Assembly (NCBI RefSeq): GCF_027887165.1
Contig: NC_077228.1
Span: 104,369,799-104,433,798 of the forward strand
Source of the DNA: Monodelphis domestica
Lineage: Eukaryota; Chordata; Mammalia; Didelphimorphia; Didelphidae
Direction: 5' to 3'
Length of the DNA stretch: 64,000 bases
Each line of letters starts with the position of its first letter. Positions within the stretch are counted from its first letter, which is position 1. The notes beneath the pieces are model-generated. The model made no database searches. It was not told the origin of the DNA and saw only the letters and a program-made list of their open reading frames with translations. Positions 35,736-47,180 of the stretch are shown here, one piece after another. The position numbers and the translations under genes were made by a program.

Positions 35736-36204
35736 AGGTATGAATGAAAGCTCGCTAAAGTCCTCTGAATCCTCCTTGTTACATGGAGGAGCTCCAGGGC
35801 TCTTGAAGGCTGTACCATTGGCCCCAACAACCTAGAAAGGCTTCAATTATCAGCATGTTTGTCATCTGAAGGCCACCAAGTTGGCCACTGGGTAATGAAT
35901 TTTGCCACTCATGGCAGCACTTGAAGACCAACTCCTAAGTGATCCACGGATTGGAGTCCATGCCAATAGAGGGAGTACACACATCAATGGAATTAGAGAT
36001 CTTTGAAGTATTGGATTACAGACAAGAATCCCACGGAAAAAAGGAGTGCATTTGCAGCCCTCTGTCCTAGAGAGGAGATAGTTGATCAGTGGAAATTTTC
36101 TATAAATTAGGTCTTTAAGAACATCAGTAAATGGCCTCATTTTTCATGATTTAGATTCAACGGTTAACCATAGAAATTTGTTAGCCAAAATTATTTATGT
36201 ATTT

Positions 36205-36296
36205 TTATACATTTTTTTAATTTTTATTTTAAAAATATTTTTCCATGGTTACATGATTCATTTTCGCTCCCTTCCCTCTTCCCTCCCCTTTACAGG
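36205..36296 (-). mobile_element. L1 3' UTR tail (antisense)
   Basis: TTTTTCCATGGTTACATGAT and CCCTTCCCTCTTCCC match the tail of the other antisense L1 copies here. Confidence 0.6.
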
Positions 36297-37800
36297 TGAG
36301 AGGGTATCATTCTGAATATGAGAAATGCTTGCAATTGGGAGGGTACAATCCAGGCGGCTGACTATGGGACTTATCCTTCCCTTGCGTCACAGCACCCCCT
36401 GGCGACATAATGTTTCAGATAAAACAGGGGGTTCCACTCTGATAAACCCATTGAATTCTCTAGGGAAAATATTGATTCATTTTAAGCTAATTTATTAATT
36501 GGCCACTTAATAAAATCTAAACAAGCAAGTAGACACCCCCCATAATCCGAACAGACGCCAAAGAGGTGTCACATAATGGGGAAAGGGGGAGAATGGAAAT
36601 GGAGCCTCTTTTAAAGCAGGGGCAGAGTGAGACAGAGAGGATGGGTTTGTCTTTTCCCCCTCAGCCTCTCTGACTAGACCCCCTCTATGGCTGCCTTCAC
36701 TTCCTACTGGCAGGCTCTCTAGGATCTTTGTTGGAAGAGGTAAGCCTCTTTCTCCTGGGGAGAGAGAAACCCCTTCTCCTCCCCGCTCAATTCAGGCTGT
36801 CTTCGAATAAAGCCGGAGCCCTGTTCTGGGTCCTAATGACCGAGTTTTTTCAAGGGAAGCAGGAAAGGGGCAGGGCTAATGAAGGGTAAAGACTGAGATT
36901 CAGGAGGGAAAGAGGGAGACGGGGTCCCTACCTAATTAACACCCTTCCCCCCAAAGTGAGGCAGCTCAGGTCTAACCCCTGAGGGGTTCCGAGGAGAGAA
37001 ACCCTGGTTTCTTGGCTGCCACAGCAAGTGTCCCCAAGGTCGAGGTTCAAAAGGAGTTGTGGAGATCCTCTTCGGGGACTGCTTGTCTCTCAAAGTCCTT
37101 GTCCATTGGCTGGGCTTGGGGAGGATCTGGGATCAGAAATTCAGGGAGAGAAAAGATCCCTGACTTTGAGATTCAGTCAGAGTCCAAAAACTAAGCAACC
37201 TCTGCCCTGGGACTCTCCGCCAGGAGTCCATTTCAACTGCCTGCATCAGCTTTTTCTCTCTCTCCAAGGTTCCAAGTTCCTTTTTGCCCATCCCCTCTGC
37301 GCTGCTTGCAGGATTCTTGCAGCTCTTCCAGGCTTATTCCCAAAGTTTCCAGATTTCTCTCTCTTGCAGAGAACAAGCAAGGCAAAAATACAGAGTTCCT
37401 GTGGACAGGCTCAATGTATACTCCCTTGTGACGTCACCACTCAAGACATTTCTTTTTTTTTAAACCCTTCCCTTCTGTCTTGGAATCAAAACTCTGTATT
37501 GGTTCCAAGGCAGAAGAACAAGGGCTAGGCAATGGGGGTTAAGTGACTTGCCCAGGGTCACAGCTGGGAAGTGTCTGAGGCCAGATTTGAACCCAGGACC
37601 TCCCTTCTCTAGGCTTGGCTCTCAATCCACTGAGCCACCGAGTTCCCCCTCCACTCCCCCACTCAATACATTTCTGATTGGAAAATCCTTACAGAGAAGG
37701 TGGAAACAAGTACCCTAGCTCTGCTTAATCGCTTAACATTAGATTAGCTTTTGCAAAGGGATATTTACCTCAGATTAGTTGCCCAAAATTCTGCTTCTGC
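36297..37800 (-). mobile_element. Possible antisense LTR block, interrupted by a SINE
   Basis: A GC-rich block with more CpG than its surroundings. On the minus strand a TTTAAAAG box (about 36610) is followed by AATAAA (about 36488), spaced as in an LTR. The ends are not defined and no coding part is seen. It could instead be a regulatory or other repeat block. Confidence 0.3.
37452..37659 (-). mobile_element. SINE (WSINE1/Mar1 type) with target duplication
   Basis: CACTCAAGACATTT (37438-37451) and CACTCAATACATTT (37660-37673) flank a full antisense copy, one mismatch apart. Confidence 0.93.
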
Positions 37801-37933
37801 TAGAGACTATTACCAACCCCCACCCCTAGTCAGAGCTCCTTAGAAGTCACTGGTCAATGTGCTACAATGTCCTGGCTCTTGGATCACCATGACTCATGCT
37901 CCACTCCCTGCTACTGTTCTGCCTTCATTTTTA

Positions 37934-38137
37934 TTTTTTTTTAAACCCTCACCTTCTGTCTTGGAATCAATAATGTGTATTGGTTCCAAGGCAGAAGAGC
38001 AGTAAGGGCTAGGCAATGGGGGTCAACTGACTTGTCCAGGGTCACACAGCTGGGAAGTGTCTGAGGCCACATTTGAACCTAGGACCTCCCTTCTCTAGGC
38101 TTGGCTCTCAATCCACTGAGCCACCCAGCTGTCCCCT
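37934..38137 (-). mobile_element. SINE (WSINE1/Mar1 type) with perfect target duplication
   Basis: TGCCTTCATTTTTA is identical at 37920-37933 and 38138-38151. The antisense copy is complete. Confidence 0.95.
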
Positions 38138-38309
38138 TGCCTTCATTTTTAAAGAGAATCAATGACATAATGAGGTGATGCCTTGACTTGTGAGTGAATT
38201 GGGTTTTGATTTTTTTAATTAATTAATTTTTTATTAAGAATAGTTTTACATGGTGTGAATTGGGTTTTGAATTGTATTTAAGTAAGGCAGTTGCCCACAG
38301 TCATCAGCC

Positions 38310-39239
38310 TTACTTTCTTTTTTTTTTTAATTTTCCTTTTTTAAACCCTTACCTTCTATCTTAGCATCAATACTGTGTATTGGCTCAAAGGCAGAAGAGT
38401 GGTAAGGGCTAGGCAATGGGGGTTAAGTGACTTGCTCAGGGTCACACAGCTAGGAAGTGCCTGAGGTCAGATTTGAACCTGGTACCTCCTGTCTCCAAGC
38501 CTGGCTATTGTGAGAGGGATTTTTTTTACCTTAACTTAATTAATCAAATACTTGGAGTATTCCACTCTTTTTAACTTAATCAGTTAGGAACTTGAGGATC
38601 CTTTTGATAAAAGTTAATACCCTCAGAGAACAGGAGGTGAATCCCACAAGCAAATTAAGAAACTATGATTGGTTCCTGAGATGTGATAGACTAGCCCACA
38701 GTGAAAGGAAGTAGAAACCAGAGAGACAGGAAGTGATGTGGAGAAAACTGCATATAAAAGCCAACCCAGGACATTCTGATTCATTCTGCTATCTTGATGA
38801 CTCTTGCTGAAAAAAGACTGCTTTGGCATTTGATTCATACTGGGTTGGAGCCTTCTATGTTGGAGGGATTCTGCTGGATGAGTGTCTCTGCATTGGATTT
38901 CATTCTGTGTTGAAGATTCTGCATTAGTGGCTCAAGGATTTCGGCTTCAGTGACTCGCTTGAGTTGGAGAGACCACTGGCTCTTTGGTCTGAAAACACTT
39001 GGATCTAGACTTAGGATATTTAGCTAGTCAATATTTTCTACCTCCTTCCTACATTTCCCTTTCTTACTATCTCTACTTTGCTGTAATAAAGCTACTAGAG
39101 CTACTAACAGCCTCCTAATGACTGTGACTTAAGAGTTAATTTTTATAAATGGCGACCACAACAAATTAAAAATTCTTATATTTGTCAAACCCATTTTAAT
39201 TATTACACTCTCAATCCACTGAGTCACCCAACTTCCCCC
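38310..39239 (-). mobile_element. SINE split by a solo LTR
   Basis: The SINE body is at 38310-38508, and its head (CTCAATCCACTGAGTCACCC) resumes at 39210. The LTR at 38509-39207 lies between. Confidence 0.9.
38509..39207 (+). mobile_element. Solo LTR of an endogenous retrovirus
   Basis: 699 bp beginning TGTGAGAGGG and ending TTATTACA. CTAT (38505-38508) and CTCT (39208-39211) are the probable 4-bp duplication, one base apart. A CATATAAAAG TATA box is at 38751-38760 and AATAAA at 39085-39090. No internal viral region is present. It is younger than the SINE it sits in. Confidence 0.85.
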
Positions 39240-39839
39240 AGCCTCACTCTTCCTTCCAAAATCATGGAACTCTAGCAGCAAAATAAAAGTCATGGCTACT
39301 GGTGATGGCTTGGGATCCGTGGAGCATCCCCATAAACCCATAATGGAAAAACAAAAACAAAAAGGCCAGATCCCAGGGTAGTTTCTTGGGAAACTATGGC
39401 CAAAGGTAGAAGAGCCAGTGAGGGAAGGAGGTGGCCCTTAGGCACTGCCTCCTTACTGGATGATGGCAAACAAAGGAATCCTTCACCCTTCAATGCAAAG
39501 AAGAGAAGAAAAAAAAATCTGAGTTGCTGAATAAGGCCATTTTAAAGACACCAAGTTTTGAAGCTCCCAACCATGTGGTCCACTTACGCAGAGCATCCAT
39601 GTCCTCCCGTCTCTCAGACACAGGTTTCCTGGGTCCACCATGTAGCTGATGTCATTTTACTCCCATTACAGATGAATGTACAATGTGGTTACATGTGATC
39701 CTAGGTGATGGAGGCATATGCCAAATCCACATTATGCATATGTGTAGCAAGATTTTTTTTTTCCAAGTTGAGGTAAGAAAAATGGGAGGGAGAGAAAATA
39801 AACATTTACCCATTTTTCTTAAAGGTAATTGAATTTAGG

Positions 39840-40050
39840 AGGGCAGGTAGGTGGCTCAGTGGATAAAGTAGTATGCCTGGAGATGGGAGGTCTTGAGTTC
39901 AAATATGACTTCAGATACTCCCTACCTACGTGACCCTGGCCAAGTCACATAACCTCAATTGCCTAGTCCTTTCCATTCTTTTGCCTTGGAACTGATATTT
40001 AGTATTGATTCTAAGACAGAAGTCAAGGGTTTGGGATTTTTTTTTAAGTT
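39840..40050 (+). mobile_element. SINE (Mar1-type variant)
   Basis: GGGCAGGTAGGTGGCTCAGT to TTCTAAGACAGAAGTCAAGG. Confidence 0.9.
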
Positions 40051-40609
40051 TATTGAATTTAAGCAAAATAAAATAAAATAAGAGCTGATCACCATAGTGA
40101 CCAAGCGCAATTCCAGGGAATTTAGGATGAAGCGTGCTACTGATTTCCTGACAGAGAGATTATGGATTCATAGTATCAAATGGGACGTATTCTTTTTGGA
40201 CACATACATCATGCAGGAATTTGTTTTGTTTGACTATGAATGTCTGATACAAGGGCTTTCTTTTTCTTTTTTCCCCCTATGATGCTGGGGAAGGGAAGGA
40301 AAAAACATATTTAATTTTTTAAATTATAAAACTGATGGTTCCAGCCAGTCATCACCCTCACTGTTCATTGTTTACTGATCAATCATGCTAAAAACAAATT
40401 CCAGTGACTACCTAAATTCTTTTGTCTTAAGGAAAGAGCATCAAATCCCTTGGGGTCAAAATGACTTAGATTTTTAATGTCAGTTTAACCATTCCCTAAG
40501 TATCCTTGGTTGACTATGAGACTTACACAGTTTCTATATGTGTAAAATGAAAAAACCCTGATACGAGGCACTTCACAAGGTTATTGTAAAAGTTACATGT
40601 TTGGTGTAT

Positions 40610-40718
40610 TTATGGTTTTATTTTCCATTTTGGTTATATATGAGTTTGCTCTTATGATAATGACCAACATGGAAATATATTTTTCATGGCAATAAAAATA
40701 AAATAAAATAATTTTTTT
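40610..40718 (+). mobile_element. L1 3' UTR tail
   Basis: GATAATGACCAACATGGAAA then A-rich (AATAAAA)n. Confidence 0.6.
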
Positions 40719-40727
40719 AAGTTACAT

Positions 40728-40949
40728 GTAGGGCAGCTAGGTAGCTCAGTGGATTGAGAGCCAAGCATAGAGACAGAAAGTCCTGAGTTCAAATGTGATT
40801 TTTCTTAGATGTATTTTCTAGCTGTGTGACTCTAGACAAGTCACTTAACCCCAATTGCCTAGTCCTCAAATTAAAACCCCTTACCACTCTTCTGCTTTGG
40901 AACCTAGACTTAGTATTGATTCTAAGATTGAAGGTAAAGGTTTAAAAAA
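40728..40949 (+). mobile_element. SINE (WSINE1/Mar1 type) with target duplication
   Basis: AAGTTACAT flanks it at 40719-40727 and 40950-40958. The middle is diverged. Confidence 0.9.
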
Positions 40950-41275
40950 AAGTTACATACAATTCAACAAATACTGTCAAATATGGTTCCTGGGTCAACT
41001 GATTTTGCTTTAATTACTTTTCTGTGTTGCAAGGGAAGCGGGGATGGGGGGCAGATATAACTCTGGAAATTATTGTGATTTAAAAACAAAATGTTAAAGC
41101 GTATTTTTTAAATAACAACTCAACAAACATTTACAAACTACTCAGCATGTGCAAGAGACTTTAAGTGGAAATATCTTATAAGATTCAAGTGCTATAATGA
41201 AAGTAACATACACCACTTTAAAATATATATATTAAAGTATATAAAAATATACTTTCTTTAAAAATAATAAGTGTT

Positions 41276-41455
41276 GGAGGGGATGGGGCAAAATTGGGAC
41301 ACTAATGCATTGCTGGTGGAGTTGTGAATTGATCCAACCATTCTGGAAGGCAATTTGGAACTATGCCCAAAAGACTATAAAAGAATGCATGTCCTCTGAT
41401 CCAGCCATACCACTATTAGGTTTGTATACCAAAGAGATAAAAAAAAAAGGGGGGG
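41276..41455 (+). mobile_element. L1 ORF2-end fragment (sense)
   Basis: GCATTGCTGGTGGAGTTGTG to CCAAAGAGATAAAAAAAAAG. It stops at an internal A-rich point rather than at the normal L1 end, then runs into a G run. Confidence 0.85.
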
Positions 41456-41459
41456 GGGG

Positions 41460-42480
41460 GATTTGAGTACCAAGTTCTTTCTCTCCTTCCCTCTCTCCTC
41501 ATTGAAAAGGCAATTTGATATAGGTTATACAAGTGCAGTCATGCAAAACATTTCCATATTAGTCATGTTGTAAAAGAAAATGACCCCCCAAAATTTTTTT
41601 TAATTTTTAGTTAAAAAAGTGTTCTCTGATCTGAATTCAGACTCATTAGTTCTTTCTGCAGGGGTGGATAGCATTTTTCATCAACAGGCCTTCAAAATTT
41701 TCTTAGATTACTGTATTGAGAATGGCTAAGCCATTTACAGGTGATCATCATATATTATTACCGTTGCTGTGCACTGTGTTTTGCATCAGTTCATATAAGG
41801 CTTTCCATCTTTTTCCAAAAGCATCCTGCTCATCATTTCTTATAGCACAATAGTACTTCATCAGGATTATATACCATGACTTCTTTATTCATTCTCCAAT
41901 TGGGGGGAGTACTCTCAATTTTCAATTCTTTGTCCCCACAAAATGAGCTGCTACAAATATTTTTGTACATGTAAATCTTTTCCTTTTTTTTTTTAAGCTC
42001 TTTGTGATACAGAGACCTCATGGATAGGTCAAAGGATATGCACAATTTTATAGTCCTTTGAATATAGTTCCAAATTGCTCTCCAGAATGGTTGGATCAGT
42101 TCACAACTCCACCAATAGTGCATTAGTGTCCCAATTTTCCCACATGCCCTTCAATATTTATCATTTCCTTTTCTGTCATATTAGCCAATCTGATAGGAAT
42201 TCAGAGCTAGTTCTGGGAGTCTATAAGTTTTCAGTTCTTCCAAGGTGGAATGGTCTAAGGAGAAGTGTGGCCACTGCTCTCCTAGCCTATGCTCTAAGAG
42301 GTGGTACTTTAGAGTTGCTTTAATTTTCATTTCTCTAATCAAGAGTGAGTTAGAGGATTTTTTTTTCATGTAACTATAGATATCCTTGATTTCTTCAGCC
42401 AAAAATTGCCTCCTTGTATCTTTTGACCATTTACCAACTAGGGAATGACTTATATTTTATATATTTGACTCAGATCTCTA
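41460..42480 (-). mobile_element. L1 3' fragment (antisense)
   Basis: The minus strand reads MHYWWSCELIQPFWRAIWNY (from about 42123) and further ORF2 C-terminal sequence upstream at 42181-42402. The 3' UTR lies at 41460-41830. Confidence 0.85.
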
Positions 42481-43250
42481 TATATTTGAGAAATGAAGCC
42501 TGTTCCAGAGACACTTGCCTTAAATTTTTTTTTTTCTCAGCCTTCTGCTTTCCTTCTAACCTTGGCTACATTGGGTTTTGTTTGTGCAAAACCTTTTAAA
42601 TTTAATGTAATAAAAATTATTCATCTTATATCCCATAATGCTATCTCTTGTTTAGTCATAAATTCTTTCCTTATCAAAAGATCTAACAGCTAAAGTGTTC
42701 CATACTCCTCTAATTTGCTTATATACCATCTTTTATATCTAAATCATATAATCCACTAGGCTACCTGCTTCCATTTTGTGGGTGAGTTCATCCCATTCAT
42801 ATTCACAGTTGTGATTACTATGTATTTCCCTCCATTCTACTTTTTCTCAACTATCCTTCTCTCTCTTCTTTCTCTTTGTCCCTCCTCAAAAGTATTTTAC
42901 TTCTTACTACTGCCTCCCCTAGTCTGACTTTCTTTCTATCAGTACTCACTCCTCTTTTTCTCCTCTCCTACTTTCTTGTAGGATAAGATAGATTTCTGTA
43001 CCCAAATAAATGTGTAAGTTACTCCCTCTTTTAGACAATTCCTATAAGACTCAAGCATTACCTATGACCCCTCCCTATCTTCCCCTCCACTTTAAAAGCT
43101 ATTTCATGCCTCCTTTATGTAAGCTCATTTACCCCATTTTACCCCTACATTCCCTCTTCTCCTAGTGCATCTCTCTTTCTCATTCTTTTATTTTATTTTT
43201 TAATATTATCTTATCATAGTCAACTCATAACCAAACCTTCAATTTACGTA
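42481..43250 (-). mobile_element. Probable older L1-like antisense sequence
   Basis: GCAAAACCTTTTAAATTTAA and CATTCATATTCACAGTTGTG resemble reversed LINE-1 ORF2 sequence. Too decayed for a firm call. Confidence 0.4.
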
Positions 43251-43839
43251 TAGTTCTTCTAACTGTCCTAAAATGATAAAGTTCTTTGGAATTACAAGTA
43301 TCATCTTCCCATGAAGGAATGTAAACCATTTAACTTTTTTGAATCCCTTCTGATTTCTCTTCTCTTCTCTGTTTAATTTTTTATGCCTCTCCCAAGACTT
43401 TACTTCACATGGGTAATGCAGCAAAATCCTACTCCCATTGCCAGCAAAGGGTCCCTGTAATCTCCTTCTGACCAATTGTTTGACACATTTGCTATCTGTG
43501 GGCTGAGAGCTATGATGCATACCCTGACAGGGTCTGGTGCTGGCTTGCCAGGTGTGGCCTGACCTAGACTGTACTCCACTCTCATACCAGTGAGACAGAT
43601 CATTCCTGGTGACCTTCTAAGTTGTCTTGGGCAGGAAAGTTGTTTCACCTCATCCTTTTGTTGGTTCTGCCACTCCAGAATTCATCATGAGATGTTATTT
43701 TAGCATTGTTTGAAGGCAAATTTGAGAGAACTCAGGTGAATCCAGACCTTTACTTGACCATTTTAGCTTTACTCCTAATTTTTTTATTTTTAAAATGTCT
43801 TCAGTGTGCAGTACTAAAGGAGAGTTACACAGCATGAAG

Positions 43840-43950
43840 AATTATTGTCCCCATTTTACAAATGAGTTAAGTGATTTGCCCTTGATTATACAGCCATTAA
43901 TTTTTAGAGCCAGAATTTGAACCCAATTCTTCTGACTTCAACATTATCAC
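43840..43950 (-). repeat. MIR-like fragment (antisense)
   Basis: CCCCATTTTACAAATGAGTT then TTAAGTGATTTGCCCTTG. Confidence 0.6.
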
Positions 43951-43984
43951 TTTTTCTTTAAAACTTTACTTCAGCAGAAACTCT

Positions 43985-44095
43985 GCAATTTTTTAGTATG
44001 CAATAAACTCCCTGAGAACAGAGACTAATTCAGTTTGGTCTCTGTATCCCAAGCATGTGTCTGATACATAGTAGAGATATAATATACATGCTTTT
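43985..44095 (+). repeat. L2 3' fragment
   Basis: CTCCCTGAGAACAGAGACTA and TCTGATACATAGTAGAGATA. Confidence 0.6.
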
Positions 44096-44099
44096 TCAA

Positions 44100-45620
44100 T
44101 GATATTAAAGATATCCAAAGTACCCACTTCCTGAAGTAAAAATTACAAGCCCACCAAAGCATAAAATAAGGTACTCAAGGCATAGCTACTACTACAACAG
44201 GTAGATCTAGTAAACAACTAAAAAGAATGACTAATGCCAAAATGATCTTATCATTTACAAAGCAGTTGGAAAAATAAGTTGAGCACCAGAGTCACTGCTA
44301 TAAAAGGACAAGCAGGGGAACCATAAGGATTTACAATTTAATAGCAATAAATCTCTGGCTGACTGTAAGGATTAACCAGCAGACACTGGGGAAGGTAGAT
44401 AATCTGAGTCCTTCAGTTTCTGCTTTTGGACCTCTCCAATCTGCTTACCTTGACCTCTCAGGTCAAGGTTCTCTCTGCTTTCTAGGATGACCTTAATTTG
44501 ATATGCTACCCCAGATAATCACTGGTCAAGTCTACAAGAAAACAATTGGACCCTCCATTATAATTTTAATTCAATAGTAATTAAGTGCCTATGACGTGTA
44601 AGGAATGATGCTCATGAAACAGACGCTCATCCTCCACAACCCACAATAAAATCGTTCCTGCCTTGAAGGAGTTTATATTCTGTTTGGAGGTCTGTGTACA
44701 ACATGTACACAAATAAGTCAACACGAGGTAATGTGAGGAAGATTAATAACTTCCCCATTAATAACTGGAGAAATCAGAGATTTTATGAAGGAGGCATCTG
44801 AGCTGAGCCCTGAAGGAAGAAAAAGATTCAGAAATGTACTTTTGAGGAGGTAGTGAATTCAAAGTGTGGGGGGCCACCTTTGTAAATGCAGTGGTGGGAA
44901 ATGGACTGGGAAGTGATTGAGCTAGTAGTCCTATCTGAGGGGGCTCTGAAAAAGGAGGGATTGGGCTCCATTGACTTCTATGTCCCTTCTGGCTCCAATT
45001 CTATGATCCTGTCAAGTGAATTCTAGAAAGCCCCAAGTTTGCCCATTTCCCTTGAGAACTTGCCTTTAAGGGAAGTCCCAAACTGACTCCGTCCCCAAGC
45101 ATCTATTAAGTGTCCTAAATAGGAGTAATAGAATCGGCCCTTTTCTCTTAGAAGTTTCCCCCATTGTAGTAGAGATCTTTTCCCATGAAGACCAACACCT
45201 GGCAGGAACCATCCTTTTAGTATCCATTATAAGTTAGGCCATTCCCCAGTACCCCAGCCTCTGGCTACACTCTCTTTCCCAAGCTTGTTTCTAAACTGTC
45301 AGTGTATGTTTGCTGTGCCTAATTTCCCAAAAGGCATATAAGATCCCTCTGTTCTATTGTTCTTTGGAGAATCATCCAGTGTGGCGATCCTCTCAGAGAC
45401 ACTGTCCCCAGGGTCCCCAGGCTTCTACTCTGTGTAGTATTTAGCACTTGGCTCTGGGTGGCAGCTGGTATTTCAGGACCTGTCTCTTTCCTGATTAAAG
45501 ATTTGGTCTTGCTGACCAAATGGTTCTGTATTTTTCCAGGTTGACAATCCTATGTAAAGAAATGATGTGAAATAAGCCAGGAGAAGGAAGGTTGGAATCA
45601 GATTATGGAAGAGAAAGAAA
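44100..45620. other. Intergenic; no gene seen
   Basis: An ancient dispersed repeat patch (CCTTGAAGGAGTTTATATTC, then GAGCTGAGCCCTGAAGGAAG) lies at about 44560-44850. A similar one is near 17030-17060. Otherwise unremarkable. Confidence 0.45.
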
Positions 45621-45624
45621 TAAG

Positions 45625-45865
45625 CATTTATTCAGTTCCTACTATGTGCCTGGCACTGAGATAATTAAATGCTTTATAAACTATCTCATTTGACCCTTGG
45701 AGATAGGTACTGGTATTATTTCCAATTTATAATTGAGGAAACCAAGACAAACAGAAGTTAAATGACTTGTCCAGGATCACCTAGCAAATATCCAAAGCTT
45801 ATTTTAGACTTGCCATCCTGATTCCAGGCCCAGGGTTATATCTTCTGTGTCACCTAGCTGCTCCT
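45625..45865 (-). repeat. MIR-like fragment (antisense)
   Basis: CCTACTATGTGCCTGGCACT, AGTTAAATGACTTGTCCAGG and GTGTCACCTAGCTGCTCC. Confidence 0.7.
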
Positions 45866-46416
45866 GGGTGATGGGGGTAGGTCTTGCATCTGTAATAAAA
45901 GTAAAATTATTAAATGTAATATTAATAAAATATTGTGGTCACCACTGTAAAATTAACTCTCAAATCAGGAGTCCGTCAGTAGCTCTTAACAATGTAATTT
46001 TAATAAAAATGGAGATATATATATGAAAAAGAGAAATGAAAGAAGGGGAGAGAAAATCTCACCTATCTAGAAAAATACCTAAACTGAAATCCCAAACCCA
46101 CCAAGAAACTTAAGGGGCAAAAGCCCTCCAGCACTGAGAGAGAGAGAGAGACAGAGAGACAGAGACCAACAGAAAGAGAGGGGGGAGAGAGGGAGTGACA
46201 AGCCTGGTCTGACAAGTCCTGCATCTGGACTAGCTACTCCTACCCTGCTTCAATGATCTTAAAACAATTCAGACTTTGGGGAAGGTAGACTCAGAGTAGG
46301 AAAATATTCCTAGCAGATATGCTGCCAAATTCATAATAAGTGATTACATAACTTTTCTAATTACATGTCCTATTGTGTGAAAATCTTTTTCACTGATGCT
46401 GTAGTATTGTGCTGGC
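45857..46416 (-). mobile_element. Antisense LTR, copy A, with 34-bp flank
   Basis: The LTR begins (on this strand) at TGTAATAAAAG, 45891. Its TTGTGGTCACCAC and AATTAACTCT stretch is the reverse complement of U5 sequence in the solo LTR at 38509-39207. It carries 127 bp (46290-46416) absent from copy B. It is a fossil with no coding part. Confidence 0.75.
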
Positions 46417-46844
46417 GCTGCTCCTGGGTGATGGGGGTAGGTCTTGCATCTGTAATAAAAGTAAAATTATTAAATGTAATATTAATAAAATATTGTGGTC
46501 ACCACTGTAAAATTAACTCTCAAATCAGGAGTCCGTTAGTAGCTCTTAACAATGTAATTTTAATAAAAATGGAGATATATATATGAAAAAGGGAAATGAA
46601 AGAAGGGGAGAGAAAATCTCACCTATCTAGAAAAATACCTAAACTGAAATCCCAAACCCACCAAGAAACTTAAGGGGCAAAAGCCCTCCAGCACTGAGAG
46701 AGAGACAGAGACAGAGACCAACAGAAAGAGAGGGGGGAGAGAGGGAGTGACAAGCCTGCTGGTCTGACAAGTCCTGCATCTGGACTAGCTACTCCTACCC
46801 TGCTTCAATGATCTTAAAACAATTCAGACTTTGGGGAAGGTAGA
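46417..46844 (-). mobile_element. Antisense LTR, copy B (shorter duplicate)
   Basis: It repeats 45857-46289 almost base for base, including the 34-bp flank GCTGCTCCTGGGTGATGGGG and onward. It differs by a few substitutions and by AG-repeat length. Confidence 0.85.
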
Positions 46845-46959
46845 GGAAGCTGAAGAAGGGCCCAGGAAGGGCAACTAAAAAAACCAAAATGTTGTGTGGT
46901 GTTTGCCCTCTAAGCATTCAGGGACTCCTAGGAATTTTTGGAATCAGCTAGGTGTTTCA

Positions 46960-47180
46960 GGAGATCAGATGACCCTGGAGTCAGGAAAATTTGAGTTCAA
47001 ATCCAGCCTCAGGTACTTCCTAGCTGGGTGACCTCTAGGCAAGTCACTTAACCACCATCTGCCTCAGTTTTCTCATTTGTAAAATGGGGGTGATAAGAGC
47101 ACCTATCTCCTAGGGTTGTGGTGAGGATGGAATAATTATTTGTAAAACAAAGTGCTATGCAAATGCTAGCTATCTTTACT
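46960..47180 (+). repeat. MIR/THER1-like SINE
   Basis: TTGAGTTCAAATCCAGCCTC, AGGCAAGTCACTTAACC and CATTTGTAAAATGGGGGTGA, close to a full-length core. Confidence 0.75.

Noticed and set aside
41276-42480. Adjacent sense and antisense L1 pieces as a twin-priming inversion
   Set aside because: Both pieces cover the same L1 region (the ORF2 end), whereas twin priming yields neighbouring, non-overlapping parts. Two separate insertions fit better.
45891-46844. The paired LTR copies as the two ends of one short provirus
   Set aside because: The 34-bp flank outside the LTR end is also repeated, and the DNA between shows no primer binding site or viral region. A later genomic duplication explains it better.
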